This document shows positions 23,387 through 33,590 of a stretch of 64,000 nucleotides of DNA, in pieces. The first letter of the stretch is position 1, and every line of letters starts with the position of its first letter. Made by a program: the position numbers and the translations under genes. The notes under the pieces are model-generated. The model had not been told where the DNA came from, searched no databases, and saw only the letters and a program-made list of their open reading frames with translations. Source of the stretch: Sorex araneus (Eukaryota > Chordata > Mammalia > Eulipotyphla > Soricidae); assembly GCF_027595985.1 (NCBI RefSeq), contig NC_073305.1, forward strand, positions 27,510,134 to 27,574,133, read 5' to 3'.

Positions 23387-24927
23387 TACAGTCTCCAATA
23401 AAAGGAACAACAAAGTGTTCCTATGATCTCCAATAATAGAAATGTAAGCAACAAGGATTTACTGTGTCAGATGCCAAGTCCTGTGAGAGGTGATCAGCTA
23501 CAATGATGCATAAGTCACAGACCTTCCACCAAAAACAGCAGAGTCATATTACTCAGTCAAGCAATACCTCACCTTTACAAGAAGCCTTTCACCCATGCTT
23601 TAGGATTCCTAGTTCCATGACATAGAATTTAGCTAATGGGATGTTAATATAAGCATCCATTACAATAGGCAAAGGACTAAGCTTTTGGGAAGTCTTCATT
23701 TAAATTTACACAATGTAGACTGAGAAAGATACTAGAATCAGTAACATATGAGTGTTTTGTCTAAGGGTAGAACTAATGAGGAAACATTTAATTTTTGTAG
23801 CAAAAATTCTCAACATTTGACTTTCTCTTTAGGTTTTGTTTTTCTTTTGCCAAATAGCCCCAAATTATTTAAGATATGCTTTACATATATAAAAGCTTCT
23901 AGCAGTCAAAATAGTTTCTCCATCTCATAGACCTCACATTATATCTTTTATTGTCTTTTGACATATGGTTATTTGTTTTTGTTCATCTCTCTTCTTATAG
24001 AGTCTCCTTGATGGTAAGGATTTCATCTTATTTATCTCCCTGGGATACAACACAATGCATTACAGTTGAGTAGGTGCTCTCATTTGGATAGTAAACTCAG
24101 TAATTTTGTCCTCTGTCAAAATAACAGTGCAGAATCATTTGGTTTAAGTATTAAATTTTGTATTAGCTTTATTTTCTACAAATAAGCAAAAGATCCCTGA
24201 GATGCATCCAATACCATTGTCTCCTAACTAGAATGTAACTGATATTTCAGACTTATTGATAACAAAATGCACCACTGTTTTTTGTTTATCAAGTTTGTTG
24301 ATTTCTGTGAGAAATTCCACAAAGGATCTCACCATGTGCTCAAGACAATAGTAAGAAAGCTCCACTATATCAGCTCATAGCATTATTATTTTCTTTAGTA
24401 TTATTTTAATAATAATAAATCTTAAATCTTAATAATAAATCTCAAAAATCTTAATAAACCTTAATCTTAATTTTCTTAAGGTTAAGAGTCTCTGACACCA
24501 GAGAAAATTGTGGTCTGTCTAAATTAGGCCACCTGGAAAATAATAAAAAGTAAAAACAAAACATATAATACAGAAAGCCTTCCACAGAGGTGAGAGGTGA
24601 TTCTTTTCACACCTTTTTTTCTCACCTGATAAGTGATAGGGTGCCCTGTTAAATCTCCTATGCTCATTTTATGAACTTTCACATAACACTGATTTAAATA
24701 TATAGTTACCTAGATTTCAAGATTTCAGAATAGCTCTGAACTTAAAAACTATATTTAGTGTAGTACAATAATAGGCCAAAAGAACAGTTTTCTCTAAGAT
24801 AATCATCCCAGAGCAAAAGCAAGAATTTGTGAGTCATCTAACAGGTATATTGGAAAATACTATCAGAGTCTATTGCAAGTGACCATTAATGTTCAAATTA
24901 ATCCTGCAAAAATGGTGTTACTAAGTA
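23387..24927. other. Intergenic, nothing recognised
   Basis: AT-rich; 24390-24480 is low-complexity (ttaataataaatctt-type). A 60-codon frame at 23748-23930 has no motif. Confidence 0.5.
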
Positions 24928-24939
24928 CACTGAGACTCA

Positions 24940-25181
24940 CTGTCACTGTCATCCTATTGCTCATCGATTTGTTCGAGCGGGCACCAGTAACGTCTCTCAT
25001 TTAGAGACTTATTGTAACTGTTTTTGGCATATCCAATACGCCACGGGTAGCTTGCCAGTCTTTGCCGTGCAGGCTCCATACTCTCGGTAGCTTGCCGGGT
25101 TTTCCGAGAGGGGCGGAGGAATGGAACACGGGTCGGCCTCATGAAAGGCGAATGCCCAACCGCTGTGCTATTGCTCCAGTC
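24940..25181 (-). mobile_element. Family B SINE, short form, with 12 bp TSD
   Basis: A complete 242 bp unit bounded by cactgagactca at 24928-24939 and 25182-25193. On its sense strand it runs from 'ggactggagcaatagcacagcgg' through the family B body to a 3' end of gacagtgacagtg with no A-rich tail. The exact TSD proves that this whole unit, including the short repeat tail, integrated as one piece. Confidence 0.93.
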
Positions 25182-25234
25182 CACTGAGACTCAGGAAGAG
25201 AAATAATTTGCCAAGTGTAATATTAGAAGTAGGA

Positions 25235-25415
25235 GAGGGCTAGAGAAATAACTCAGTGGGGTAGAATATGTGCTTTATATGAAGAAAATAGTCAGTTTAA
25301 GTCCCAGCACTGATGAGATGGTTCCCAAGCACTGCTGGGAATGGAACTCTGAGCACAGAAGTATGAGTTTTACCTGAGCATTAATAGGTATGCCTCCCAC
25401 CCCACCAAATGAAAA
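25235..25415 (+). mobile_element. Diverged family A-like SINE
   Basis: 'agagggctagagaaataactcagtggggtag', 'gtttaagtcccagcactgatg', 'gggaatggaactctgagcacag'. The 3' half is scrambled relative to consensus. Confidence 0.65.
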
Positions 25416-25745
25416 ACAAAACCCCAAGAAATAAAAGAGCAGATATGCCCATGTATAGAATAATATGAATCTCACAGTTGAGCAAAAGAAGACAGGAACA
25501 AAACTGCACTCTATATGACTATGTTTATAGAAAGCTTTAAAAATGTGTGTGTGGGGGGATAACACAAAAGTCAAGAGAGCAGCTACTTTTGTGGTGGGAG
25601 GGCACTCTAATCAAATGAACATTCAGAATGTTTAGCAATGTCTACATCTTGAGATAATTTGTAGTTCAAAAATATATACAGAAGTAAAGACCACTAATGT
25701 GCTCAAAGATCTGTGTCCTCTAAGTTTTATCTTAAAAAAAAAAAA

Positions 25746-25918
25746 GTTGGGGAACATAGAGAGACAGAACAGCGGGCAAGGCAGATGCCTCTCACATGAT
25801 TAACCCAGGTTCAATTCCCAGCACCTTAGATGGTCCCTTAAATCCTCCAGGAATGATCCCTGAGCATAGAGTCAAGAATAAGCCCTGAGCACTGTTGGGT
25901 GTGGTAAAAAAAAAAAAA
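25746..25918 (+). mobile_element. Family A SINE, diverged
   Basis: 'ttggggaacatagagagacagaacagcgg', 'ggttcaattcccagcacc', 'gagcactgttgggtgtgg' and an A13-14 tail. Confidence 0.85.
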
Positions 25919-26441
25919 AGCTAAAAAAGAAAACTGGAAAGAAGAAATTAGACTTGTTTAATTGTTTTATTAGAATATGTTCAGTTTCAAGGGTCTTATC
26001 AAGTACACGTTCTGAAATGTATTTCAAATTTTTATATTTAACATGGGTCTTACCCATTTATCTGGGTAATATACAGAAATACTGTCATGTATACTTTAAT
26101 ACATGATTACAAGTAAGTTAATATCATGAGAACCACAGAATACAAAAGCTTATGCATGAAAGGATGGTGTTCAGAGTAATTTGGAGCTTGTCAGAATCTT
26201 GTTAAAGAGAAAAGATTGGGTTTTCTTTTTTATATGGGGATTCACTGTAAGATTTTAGGGAAGAAATTTTTATGACTGTATTTGCTATTGTGGGTGAAAT
26301 GGACAAGAGAATGAACAGGAAGAAATAAAAATCAGGACAGAGAACAATTAAAAGTTGCAATCAACTGTGAAAAAGTAAAATGATTTGGGCTAAGGATTAT
26401 AATGTGTGGCTGGTAAATGAAATATAAAAAAATGTAATATA
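25919..26441. other. Intergenic, nothing recognised
   Basis: No coding or repeat signature. Confidence 0.5.
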
Positions 26442-26612
26442 GGGGCTGGAGTGATAGCACAGCGGGTAGAGTGTTTGTCTTGAACGCAGCCGACCTGGAT
26501 TTGATTCCCAGCATCCCATACGGTCCCCTGAGCACCAGCAAGAGTTATTCTTGAGTGCAGAGCCAGGAGTAACCCCTGTGCATCACTGGGTCTAACCCAA
26601 AAAGAAAAAAAA
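26442..26612 (+). mobile_element. Family A SINE, near consensus
   Basis: 'ggggctggagtgatagcacagcgggtagagtg', 'gatttgattcccagcatccc', 'catcactgggtctaacccaaaaag' plus A-rich tail. Confidence 0.92.
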
Positions 26613-26707
26613 AGTCATATAAAGATAAATAAAAAAACTGATTAAGTACTGATTAAGTAAAGTGGATTGGGAAGTTAAGGATGGGCAAAGGTCACTAAAG
26701 TAACCTA

Positions 26708-26890
26708 GTAGGGTCTGGAGAGATAGTACAGTGGGTAGGGTGCTTGCTTTGTATGCAATTAACTTGGATTCGATCTCCAGCATTCCATACGATTCCTTAA
26801 GCACCAGTAGAAATAATTCCTGAGTGCAGAGCCAGGAATAACACCAGAGTATCACTGGGTGTGGCATACCCCCAAAAAGAACAAAAAAAA
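26708..26890 (+). mobile_element. Family A SINE
   Basis: 'agggtctggagagatagtacagtgggtaggg', 'gattcgatctccagcattcc', 'gggtgtggcatacccccaaaaag', A-rich tail. Confidence 0.88.
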
Positions 26891-27056
26891 ATGTGACTTG
26901 GAAAACTGACTCTGAATAAGCTTGCCCTATTCAGCCTTAGGAGAGCAGAGACTACGTATATGACTCTGTAGAGAGTCAGGTAGTTAGGCTGCAGGTCTCT
27001 ATTCAAGTGACTTAGGTTTTAGAGAGGGGTTCTCATATTTCTAAAGCACGAGTGTT

Positions 27057-27410
27057 AATTATGGAATGAACTGTGTCCCCCACCCCAAATTTGTATGAAA
27101 TTGTAGGATCCATTACCTTCAATGTGACTATATTTGAAGACAGAATTTTTCAACAGATACCTAAGTTAAAGTGAGGTCTTTGCAGGTAGACCAGAGATGA
27201 GTAGTTTCTTCACAAGAAAATAAAATTTGGAATTCCCATATACTGAGATATTATGGTGTGACTATACAGGAAAAAGAACGCTCTGTACAAATTAGGAAGA
27301 GAGATATCAGGTCAGACCTTGATCCTGATGTTGGAATTCTAGTTTCCAAGTGTGAGATGATTTCTATTGTTTAAACCAACCACGCTATGATGCTTTGTAG
27401 AGTGGCCCAA
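27057..27410 (+). mobile_element. MLT1-type (MaLR) LTR
   Basis: Begins 'ttatggaatgaactgtgtcccccaccccaaatttgtatg', continues 'caatgtgactatatttgaagacag', 'ttaaagtgaggtc', and ends with 'tctattgtttaaacc' and a 'gtggcccaagaaaatg'-type terminus. About 350 bp, near full LTR length for the family as I know it. Noncoding. Confidence 0.78.
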
Positions 27411-27919
27411 GAAAATGAATTCAAATGTCAACCTGGACCCAAGTTCATTTAAATCAGAGAGAATATAGACTCTGGGATGCTGAGGGTTAAGTTGGGCAGC
27501 TCAGAAAGCAGCCAGGATGGCTGGCAACTCTTAGAGTATGATGTTCCAGCCAAGAACTAGTTCTAAACTCCATCTACTGGTAGAGATAGGGCTTATCAGA
27601 TTCTCCCAAACAGTTCTCACTGGCTTAAAGCATCTCAGAGCTATATGGGGAGAATCATTTATTCTGATTCTGAGGAGAGTGAGAAACACGCAGGGGCTAA
27701 ATGACCATCTCAATTCTAAAAAGTATGATAGAAAAACAAAGCAAGATGGAATGCTCGATCAAGCCAGAACTGACTCAGTAAGCAAAGAAAATTGTATTTG
27801 AATATTCCTTTAGTCGTAAATATATGTACCTGTGATAGTATTGATGTCCAGTTTACATGCTAAATGCCTCAATTTTCTTTGCCTTCATGTAGTCTGCCAT
27901 GGATCAAGCTTTGTCCTTG
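27411..27919. other. Intergenic, nothing recognised
   Basis: Overlapping frames on both strands at 27531-27801 lack motifs. Confidence 0.45.
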
Positions 27920-28720
27920 TCCTCCTGGGTTACTATAACTCTCTTCTAACTGGTTTCACTCGCAGGACGGTTTCCACAAAAGCAGACAGCTGAGCATGAA
28001 TAGGAAGACTGCCTGTATGCCATTTGTATTTATACATTTACCAAGGAACAAGATCACCTAGAAAACCTTTATGATTCTTTGTTCTAATCTCCTAACTCCA
28101 ATTATGAAGATTCTTAGCAATTACTCTCATGCCCATCCTTTCCTTTTATTTCTAGATATCTTGATACAGGCTATTTGTGATTTTGTGTCAACTACTGCAA
28201 CAGACTCCTGCATTGTTTACCTCCCTACTTTCTCCTCACCACCTCAAACTATCTTGCACACAATCTTTAGGAAACATCACTTTAACCACAATGCTACTTT
28301 TCTACTTGTTAACCTTCAACAGTTTCTGACTGCCTATAGCATTCAAATATATTCAAATACCCTTAAGCCTCATGTGTAAGGTTTTGGGTAACTGATATTG
28401 CCTACTATTTTCAGTCTCATTTATTATTCTTTTCCAAATCTTCATATATACTGAGGTTCTTTCAGGCATTGCCCACACATACCTGCCATGTATCCCTGGG
28501 CTTTCTAACCCCATGCGTTCTTTCCCACACACCACATATTCTTTAAAAACAAATCTGAGCTACCTTTACTTTTTCTCCTTTCTTCCATGCCTATTCATTA
28601 TCCCCATTTTTTAAAAGGAAACTATAATTTCTACCTCTGGCTTGAGGTCTTTCCAAACTACCTTCTCATCAAATCCTTTCTGCAAGGCTACTACAGAGCT
28701 GTTGGTTGCCTGATAGTTTC
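27920..28720 (+). mobile_element. LINE-2-like remnant(s)
   Basis: L2 3'-region landmarks in sense order: 'ctcttctaactggtttcactc' (27940-27961), then after a gap 'actactgcaacagactcctgcattg', 'aaccttcaacagtttctgac', 'atagcattcaaa' and 'taagcctcatg'. Two 'ctaactgg/actactgcaac' type segments suggest either two copies or one rearranged copy. Long decayed; the 102-codon frame at 28071-28379 is incidental. Confidence 0.55.
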
Positions 28721-28892
28721 ATATCTCTAGTTGGAAAATCTCAGTTCCCCGATTAATGTGGTTTCTTCCCTCATTAGGCTCCCGTTTTATCAACTGCCTA
28801 GAATTATCTATGAGTAACACATTGCCAAGAAATTTCTTCTCTCTTGAACTGATGATTAAATATTCTTGATTGAACTTAATCATAATGATTTC

Positions 28893-29063
28893 TGGTGGCC
28901 AGAGTAATAGTATAGTAGGCAGAATATACACCCTGCATGTGACTGACCTGAGTTCGATCTGCTGCATTCAATTTGACCCCCTGAGTCTGCCAGGAGTCAT
29001 CCCTGGGTGCACAGCCAGGATAAGGCCTGAGCATCACTAAATGTGCCCCTCCCCACAGTCCAA
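28893..29063 (+). mobile_element. Family A SINE, diverged
   Basis: 'ggtggccagagtaatagtatagtaggcag', 'gagttcgatctgctgc', 'ctgccaggagtcatccctgggtgcacagcc', 'catcactaaatgtgcccc'. Confidence 0.82.
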
Positions 29064-29076
29064 AATAATGACGTCT

Positions 29077-29290
29077 CGGGGCTGAAGAGATTATACAGGA
29101 GGTAATGTCCTTGCCTTGCATGAGGCTAACCACAGTTTGAATTCCTCACCACCTAAACCTATATTGCACACAATCTTTAGAAAATATCACACAATCTTTA
29201 GAAACATCACTTTATAATTCCTGGCACAGCATATGCTCCCCAGCCCAGGAATAAGCCCTGAGCATCATCCCATGTTGCTCAATCCCTCAT
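29077..29290 (+). mobile_element. Family A SINE interrupted by duplicated upstream DNA
   Basis: Head 'cggggctgaagagattatacaggagg...ggctaaccacagtttgaattcc', then a foreign segment 29144-29214, then SINE body 'attcctggcacagcatatg' and 'caggaataagccctgagcatcatccc'. The foreign segment matches 28234-28284 in the L2-like region, with an internal tandem repeat of about 20 bp. Confidence 0.75.
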
Positions 29291-29419
29291 CCAATGCAAT
29301 GACCTCTCTTCTAGTTAGATTATAAAGATGACTTTGCCCCCAAAGGATTCGGTTCATTATGAGAGAGAGAGCACTATACTCCTGGTATTATATAACTAGC
29401 ATTGAAGGACTAAATTTTA

Positions 29420-29558
29420 TAAAGGCCATACTTGGTGATGCTCTGGGGCTTAAAATCATACCCTGTTGGTGTTGGATTGGGGTCATGCCCAGGTTAGAAT
29501 TTAAAGCTTCACACATGCTAGGCTGGTTTTACCAGTTGAGCCACATCTCTAGCTCTGA
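29420..29558 (-). mobile_element. Diverged SINE
   Basis: 'ggccatacttggtgatgctctggggcttaaaatcat' body and 'ctaggctggttttaccagttgagccacatctctagc' head, antisense. Confidence 0.6.
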
Positions 29559-30783
29559 AAGTGCTATTTTTGCTGGTGCTTCTTAATGTGGTATGTGTAG
29601 TCATCTATTTTGCGAGATACACAAAATCCATGACTTTACAAAATTATTCTTAGGATAAAGTAAAGGTAGACTGTGTCCATTAAACTTTTATTTGTATGTG
29701 AAATGCTTAACTAAGAATATGAATGTGTTAAAAGATACTCAGCTATGGCTAAGATTATAGATGAGGGCTTTCAACAACCTACGTAGTTATTATATGCTGT
29801 AACACTTCTTACAATAACCTTTCATGTTTCAAACTCAACCCCGGTGAAATGCTGAAAATTATTCAAGTCTGGAAGCTACTAGGTCAGGATGCAAGTGTTC
29901 AGGTAGAGATACTCAGGTCTCTGATAAAGCTCTTCAGGTTTCTTGACCTTTACCATGATTCTCTTTTGCAGAGAGGAAGATTCAATGTAATTGCATAAAT
30001 GTGAGTGGTTGGCTTGTGTTTATATATCCCCCTTTATTTCCTTAAAAAAAAAATTACTTTCTAAATGAAATCCCTTGACTCCAGAATAGTAACAGGGGTA
30101 CATGAATGTGTTTGGTGTGTTTCTGGGCACATTTATAAAACATACAAGGAAAAGGGCCCGGTTTCCGTGCCGGCTAAGCGAACCATTAATTCTTCACCTT
30201 GGCACCTCAACCTACAGCTGTAACAAGGGCCGTTATGCCCAAATAGGCCCTTAAACGGAAGACCTGCTGAGCAGAGACCCACTTTCCCAGCCCTGCTCAA
30301 CTGCCTTGGCTTTTCTGCCAACTGACCAGGCGGAAGCAGCAGCAGGGGAGGAGGGCCCGCAGGTAGGTGGGGAGGGGATCATTTTGAAAGCCTTAAATCC
30401 CTCGCAGGGAAGAAGCAGCTGCTCCTTGTTTTTCTAACATCTGTCCCATCTGTCCCCGGACGCACCTCACCCTTTGGCGTCTCCAGCTCAACTTGGACAC
30501 GAAAGGAAGCATTTCCGAAGGCTGACTGGTGAGTGGAAACGAGAGTGGTTGGCACTCACCGAGTCTCCCCCACTCCAAGGGACGGTTGGGTTCTCCAGGA
30601 GGATAACTACCACCTTCGATATTGTTTTTTTCCCCCGTTTCCTCACCAAAAATGAATACAGCTTTAGGTCGACAGGATTTGAAACATCTCCCACGTCCGA
30701 CTGGATGCCCTGAGAATATTATCCCACAAAACAGTGGTAGTTCAATCACCCAATTTTGGATTGTAACTTCGCGAGGAGGGTGT

Positions 30784-30785
<2 letters not shown>
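29559..30785. other. Region upstream of the CMC1 CpG island
   Basis: No repeat recognised. GC content rises from about 30150. Frames on both strands at 30133-30749 overlap each other and lack known domains, so they are not called as genes. An upstream regulatory role is possible but unsupported by any specific motif. Confidence 0.45.

Positions 30786-30836
<51 letters not shown>
30786..30836. repeat. (TG)n microsatellite
   Basis: About 25 uninterrupted TG units just upstream of the CpG island. Apparent Cys/Val-repeat ORFs here are artefacts of this repeat. Confidence 0.95.
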
Positions 30837-30837
<1 letters not shown>

Positions 30838-31230
30838 CGAGGGGGGTCAGGCTTGGGGGCAGGAATGATACTGCACGTACTCTAACCACTCACCTCTGTG
30901 CTAGAACGAACAGCGCATGTCGCGCGCGGGTGTGGCTTGTCACCCTGAGCAGCATGTGGCGTGAATGACAGACTTAACTCTAGGTGCCTTCCCCCTAGTA
31001 TTTAGAACGGTGGCGGGAACCTAGCGGCCAGGAAGTCGACACTTAGGAGTGAACGTCGGTGACGGTCATTTGAAAGGGCAGGCTGCTCCCTCGGGTCCTC
31101 CGAAGGCACGCCAGGAGCGGGTCGCCCAGTGAGGCGCAGTCCCAGAGCCCTCGGCATCACAGCCGAAAGCCAGGCTGCAGTTCCCCAGAGCTCGCGCCGC
31201 GCGGAGAGCCAGGCTGCGCGCGCCCAAGCA

Positions 31231-31400
31231 GGCCCCGCCCCCACGGCGGGCGCAGCCACGCCCCCTCCCCAAATCTCGGCCCGTACTCGCGAATGGCAGA
31301 GCTCGGGGGCGGGGCCAGGGGAGGACTCGGAGGCGGGGCTAAGGGGAGAGTTCGGGGGCGGGGCTAGAGGTAGCGCAGGCGCCTTGCAGGGGCCGGAAGT
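31231..31400 (+). promoter_or_regulatory. Cluster of GC boxes, NRF1-like and ETS/GABP-like sites
   Basis: Sp1-type boxes at 31231-31242 and 31255-31270 (minus strand) and at 31305-31315, 31332-31340 and 31354-31364 (plus). GCGCAGGCGC at 31373-31382 fits the NRF1 palindrome with one central change. CCGGAAGT at 31393-31400 is a perfect ETS/GABP (NRF2) core. NRF1 and GABP are established regulators of nuclear genes for respiratory-chain assembly, so the pairing suits CMC1. Binding is inferred from motif only. Confidence 0.6.
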
Positions 31401-31601
31401 ATCGAGTAGGGGCAGGAAGCGGGTAGGGTCCGCCTCGCGGGGCGAAGGGCACCGCGCTCCTCCCTCGCCACCGCCTTCTCCTCCTGTCTTCCTCTTCCCG
31501 CGGGAAACTCCGGGCTCGTGCAGTTTAAACCAGGCTCCTCCTCTTCCCGCCCCCCCTGCTAGGGAGCGGCCCAGCGGGCCCATACCCCTGCGTTCGCGGT
31601 G

Positions 31602-31620
31602 ATGGCCCTAGACCCCGCAG
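31602..31620 (+). CDS. CMC1: CMC1 coding exon 1
   Basis: Encodes the first six residues (MALDPA) and the first base of codon 7, then a GT donor (GCAG|gtacgg). The ATG is in a strong context (G at -3, G at +4) inside the CpG island, with no upstream ATG between the ETS site and the start. Joining to 43620 completes codon 7 as Asp and gives MALDPADQHLRHVEK, identical to the start of mammalian CMC1 as I know it. The intron is in phase 1. The reading frame that continues past 31620 (to 31823) is intronic and should not be annotated. Confidence 0.93.
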
Positions 31621-33484
31621 GTACGGGGCGGGGGGTGGGCTGGCGAGCGGGGGTTGCGGAGGAGGCTGGGCCGGGTCTCGTAACCGCGGGGCCTGCGAGC
31701 AGGGGGCCGGTGTGGGAGAGGAGCCGAGCTCTGAGGTCGCACCGCTTCCGCAGGCGCCCGCTCCCCCGCGGCCGGCGACCTTTCGGGTTTCTGGCCGACC
31801 CCAGCGCTTTGCTGTGGTCTTAAGTCATCTCGTGCCCCTCTGGGGTTAGAGCCTGGGGCCAGGGTGCGCGTTTCAGGTAAACTTACTTGGGCCCCTGCGT
31901 GGCTTACACACGTTCTCCTCCTTCCTGCACCCGATCCTCTCCGCATTGCCATTCCCTTGTCCCCACTGGAGCGCAGACTCTCTAGTTACCAACGTGCCCA
32001 GCTATTCCACAGGCCTCATGCCCGGAGGCAAAAGTCACGTTTCTATGGAAAGGACACCCAGAGGCTTGGTCAGTGTTATTTTAAACGTTGAAGCGTCCAC
32101 CCTACTAACATCTGCGGTTTCAGCTGCCCATGAATTTCTCCCCTTTAGCTGCCACCTGTGGCGTGTTTTAAACTTTAGGCGATTTATATTAAAAGAAAAA
32201 AGAAGTCAGACACTGGTTTTGTGGAGCACCTATAATTGGTCTCGTCCCAGTCCTTCATTTTATGGATATGAAAGCTCAAGGAATTGGGAGGTGAAATGGC
32301 TTCAGACTTTGGGAGATTTAGAAACGAAAACATCTACCCTCCAGAATCACAGACTTTGTGTAGTGGACAGATAATGCATTTCGGGAACACTTTATAATTA
32401 AGCTGAATTCAGTTTACAGTCATCCAGACAACCCTTACGTGGCGTGTGGAATCTCTCTATTTTAGGGATTAGAACATCTAAACTGGGAAGATTAGGACAC
32501 ACTCCCAATATGAAGCATAGAGGGATTTCGGGAACACAAAAGTGATCACACGAGTTTGGGACCTGCTGATTGCATGAGGCTTTGAAGAGGTTCTTGGTTG
32601 ATCTGGGCTTTGGAGAGTTGGGATTCCAGTGGTGGGATTTGGATAGGAGATGGCAGAATGAGCAGATGGGTAGGCACTATCTTGCATGGTGTGATGTTAG
32701 GTTCCGATTTGATTGAGAGGGTATGAGGAGAGTGAAAGTATAGATCAGGAAAGGTCAGGTTGGCAAGTAAATTGAGGCCCATATAACTCTAGTATTTCTG
32801 TCTGAGCTGGAAGACCTGTTCAGAGTAACCTCAGATTACAGATGAGCGGTGCAGGTGAATGGCTTTCATGTAGCTGTAGTTTTGAAATTTGACAACAATG
32901 AAATATAAGCAAAATATTTAATAGTTACCTTTACTTTTTTCTTTCCTGTTTTCTTACAGTCCTGTTAATCTTACAGCATGCACTAGCCCAATCTAGTTGC
33001 TTATAGAGTCAAGTGTTTGGAAACAGATCATTTCATTTCTGGCTGAATAGTGTAGGCCATACCATCTCTTGGTATAACTATCAAATGCTCATATTTTATT
33101 GAATATAGCATGTCTTATTCTAGTGCTTAAAAAAAAACATGCATATACTTAGACAAATTGTGATTATTATGGAAGAAAAGAAGGACCTGTCATGTGGTTG
33201 GTGATGAAGAGGAAACTACTTTGCTTCGGTAGTCCTATGAAGAATTCTCTGAGTAAGATCCTTTTGAGTTGGAATCTGAAGAGATAACAACAGGCAGCAG
33301 CAGTCCCCTGAAGAAATAGGCACTGAGTGTGCTAGACAATGGAAACGAAAAGGGAAATACTGGATGGGGCAAGATGTGGAGGAGTTAGGTGATGGAAAAG
33401 TACACAGGAGCAAGAAGCTGCAAGGCTTTGATGGCTGTCATAAATAAGAATTTGGACTTCCTTGATGTACGAGCGGCAAATTAC
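31621..33484. other. CMC1 intron 1, first part
   Basis: The CpG-rich part ends near 31830. At 32245-32340 'cattttatggatatgaaagctcaaggaattgggaggtg' resembles an ancient MIR core in sense orientation (weak). Nothing else recognised. Confidence 0.45.
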
Positions 33485-33590
33485 TATCTTTGCTACCTTT
33501 GTACAAGGCGGCGAAGATGGGAATTATTAAATAGTACAAGCCCCTTTTAACAGCTTGTACTATTAAATAATTCCTATCTTTGCTACCTTG
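33485..33590. repeat. Long imperfect hairpin with flanking direct repeat
   Basis: Arms 33504-33540 and 33554-33590 are complementary over about 37 bp with five differences, three of which are G:U-compatible if the plus strand is transcribed. The loop is about 11-13 nt (ccccttttaacag). The 15-mer tatctttgctacctt at 33485-33499 recurs at 33575-33589 inside the right arm, and 33485-33520 is itself quasi-palindromic around GTAC. Could be an RNA hairpin, a small palindromic transposon remnant or a template-switch scar. Confidence 0.8.

Larger units (their letters stand above)
30890..31830 (+). promoter_or_regulatory. CpG island promoter of CMC1
   Basis: A GC-rich, CpG-dense block of roughly 0.9 kb surrounds the first coding exon, against an AT-rich background. 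No TATA box stands out, as expected for a housekeeping mitochondrial gene. The transcription start is not determinable here; it must lie upstream of the ATG at 31602. Several GC boxes and candidate ETS and NRF1 sites fall 200-370 bp before the ATG. Confidence 0.82.

Noticed and set aside
30622-30968. Cys/Val-repeat ORFs
   Set aside because: Translation of the (TG)n microsatellite.
31002-31583. 193-codon minus-strand ORF and 157-codon plus-strand ORF in the CpG island
   Set aside because: Overlapping frames on both strands in CpG-rich DNA with no known domain; the real coding exon is 19 bp at 31602.
31599-31823. 74-codon ORF reading through the CMC1 start
   Set aside because: Starts upstream of the true ATG in another frame and runs into intron 1.
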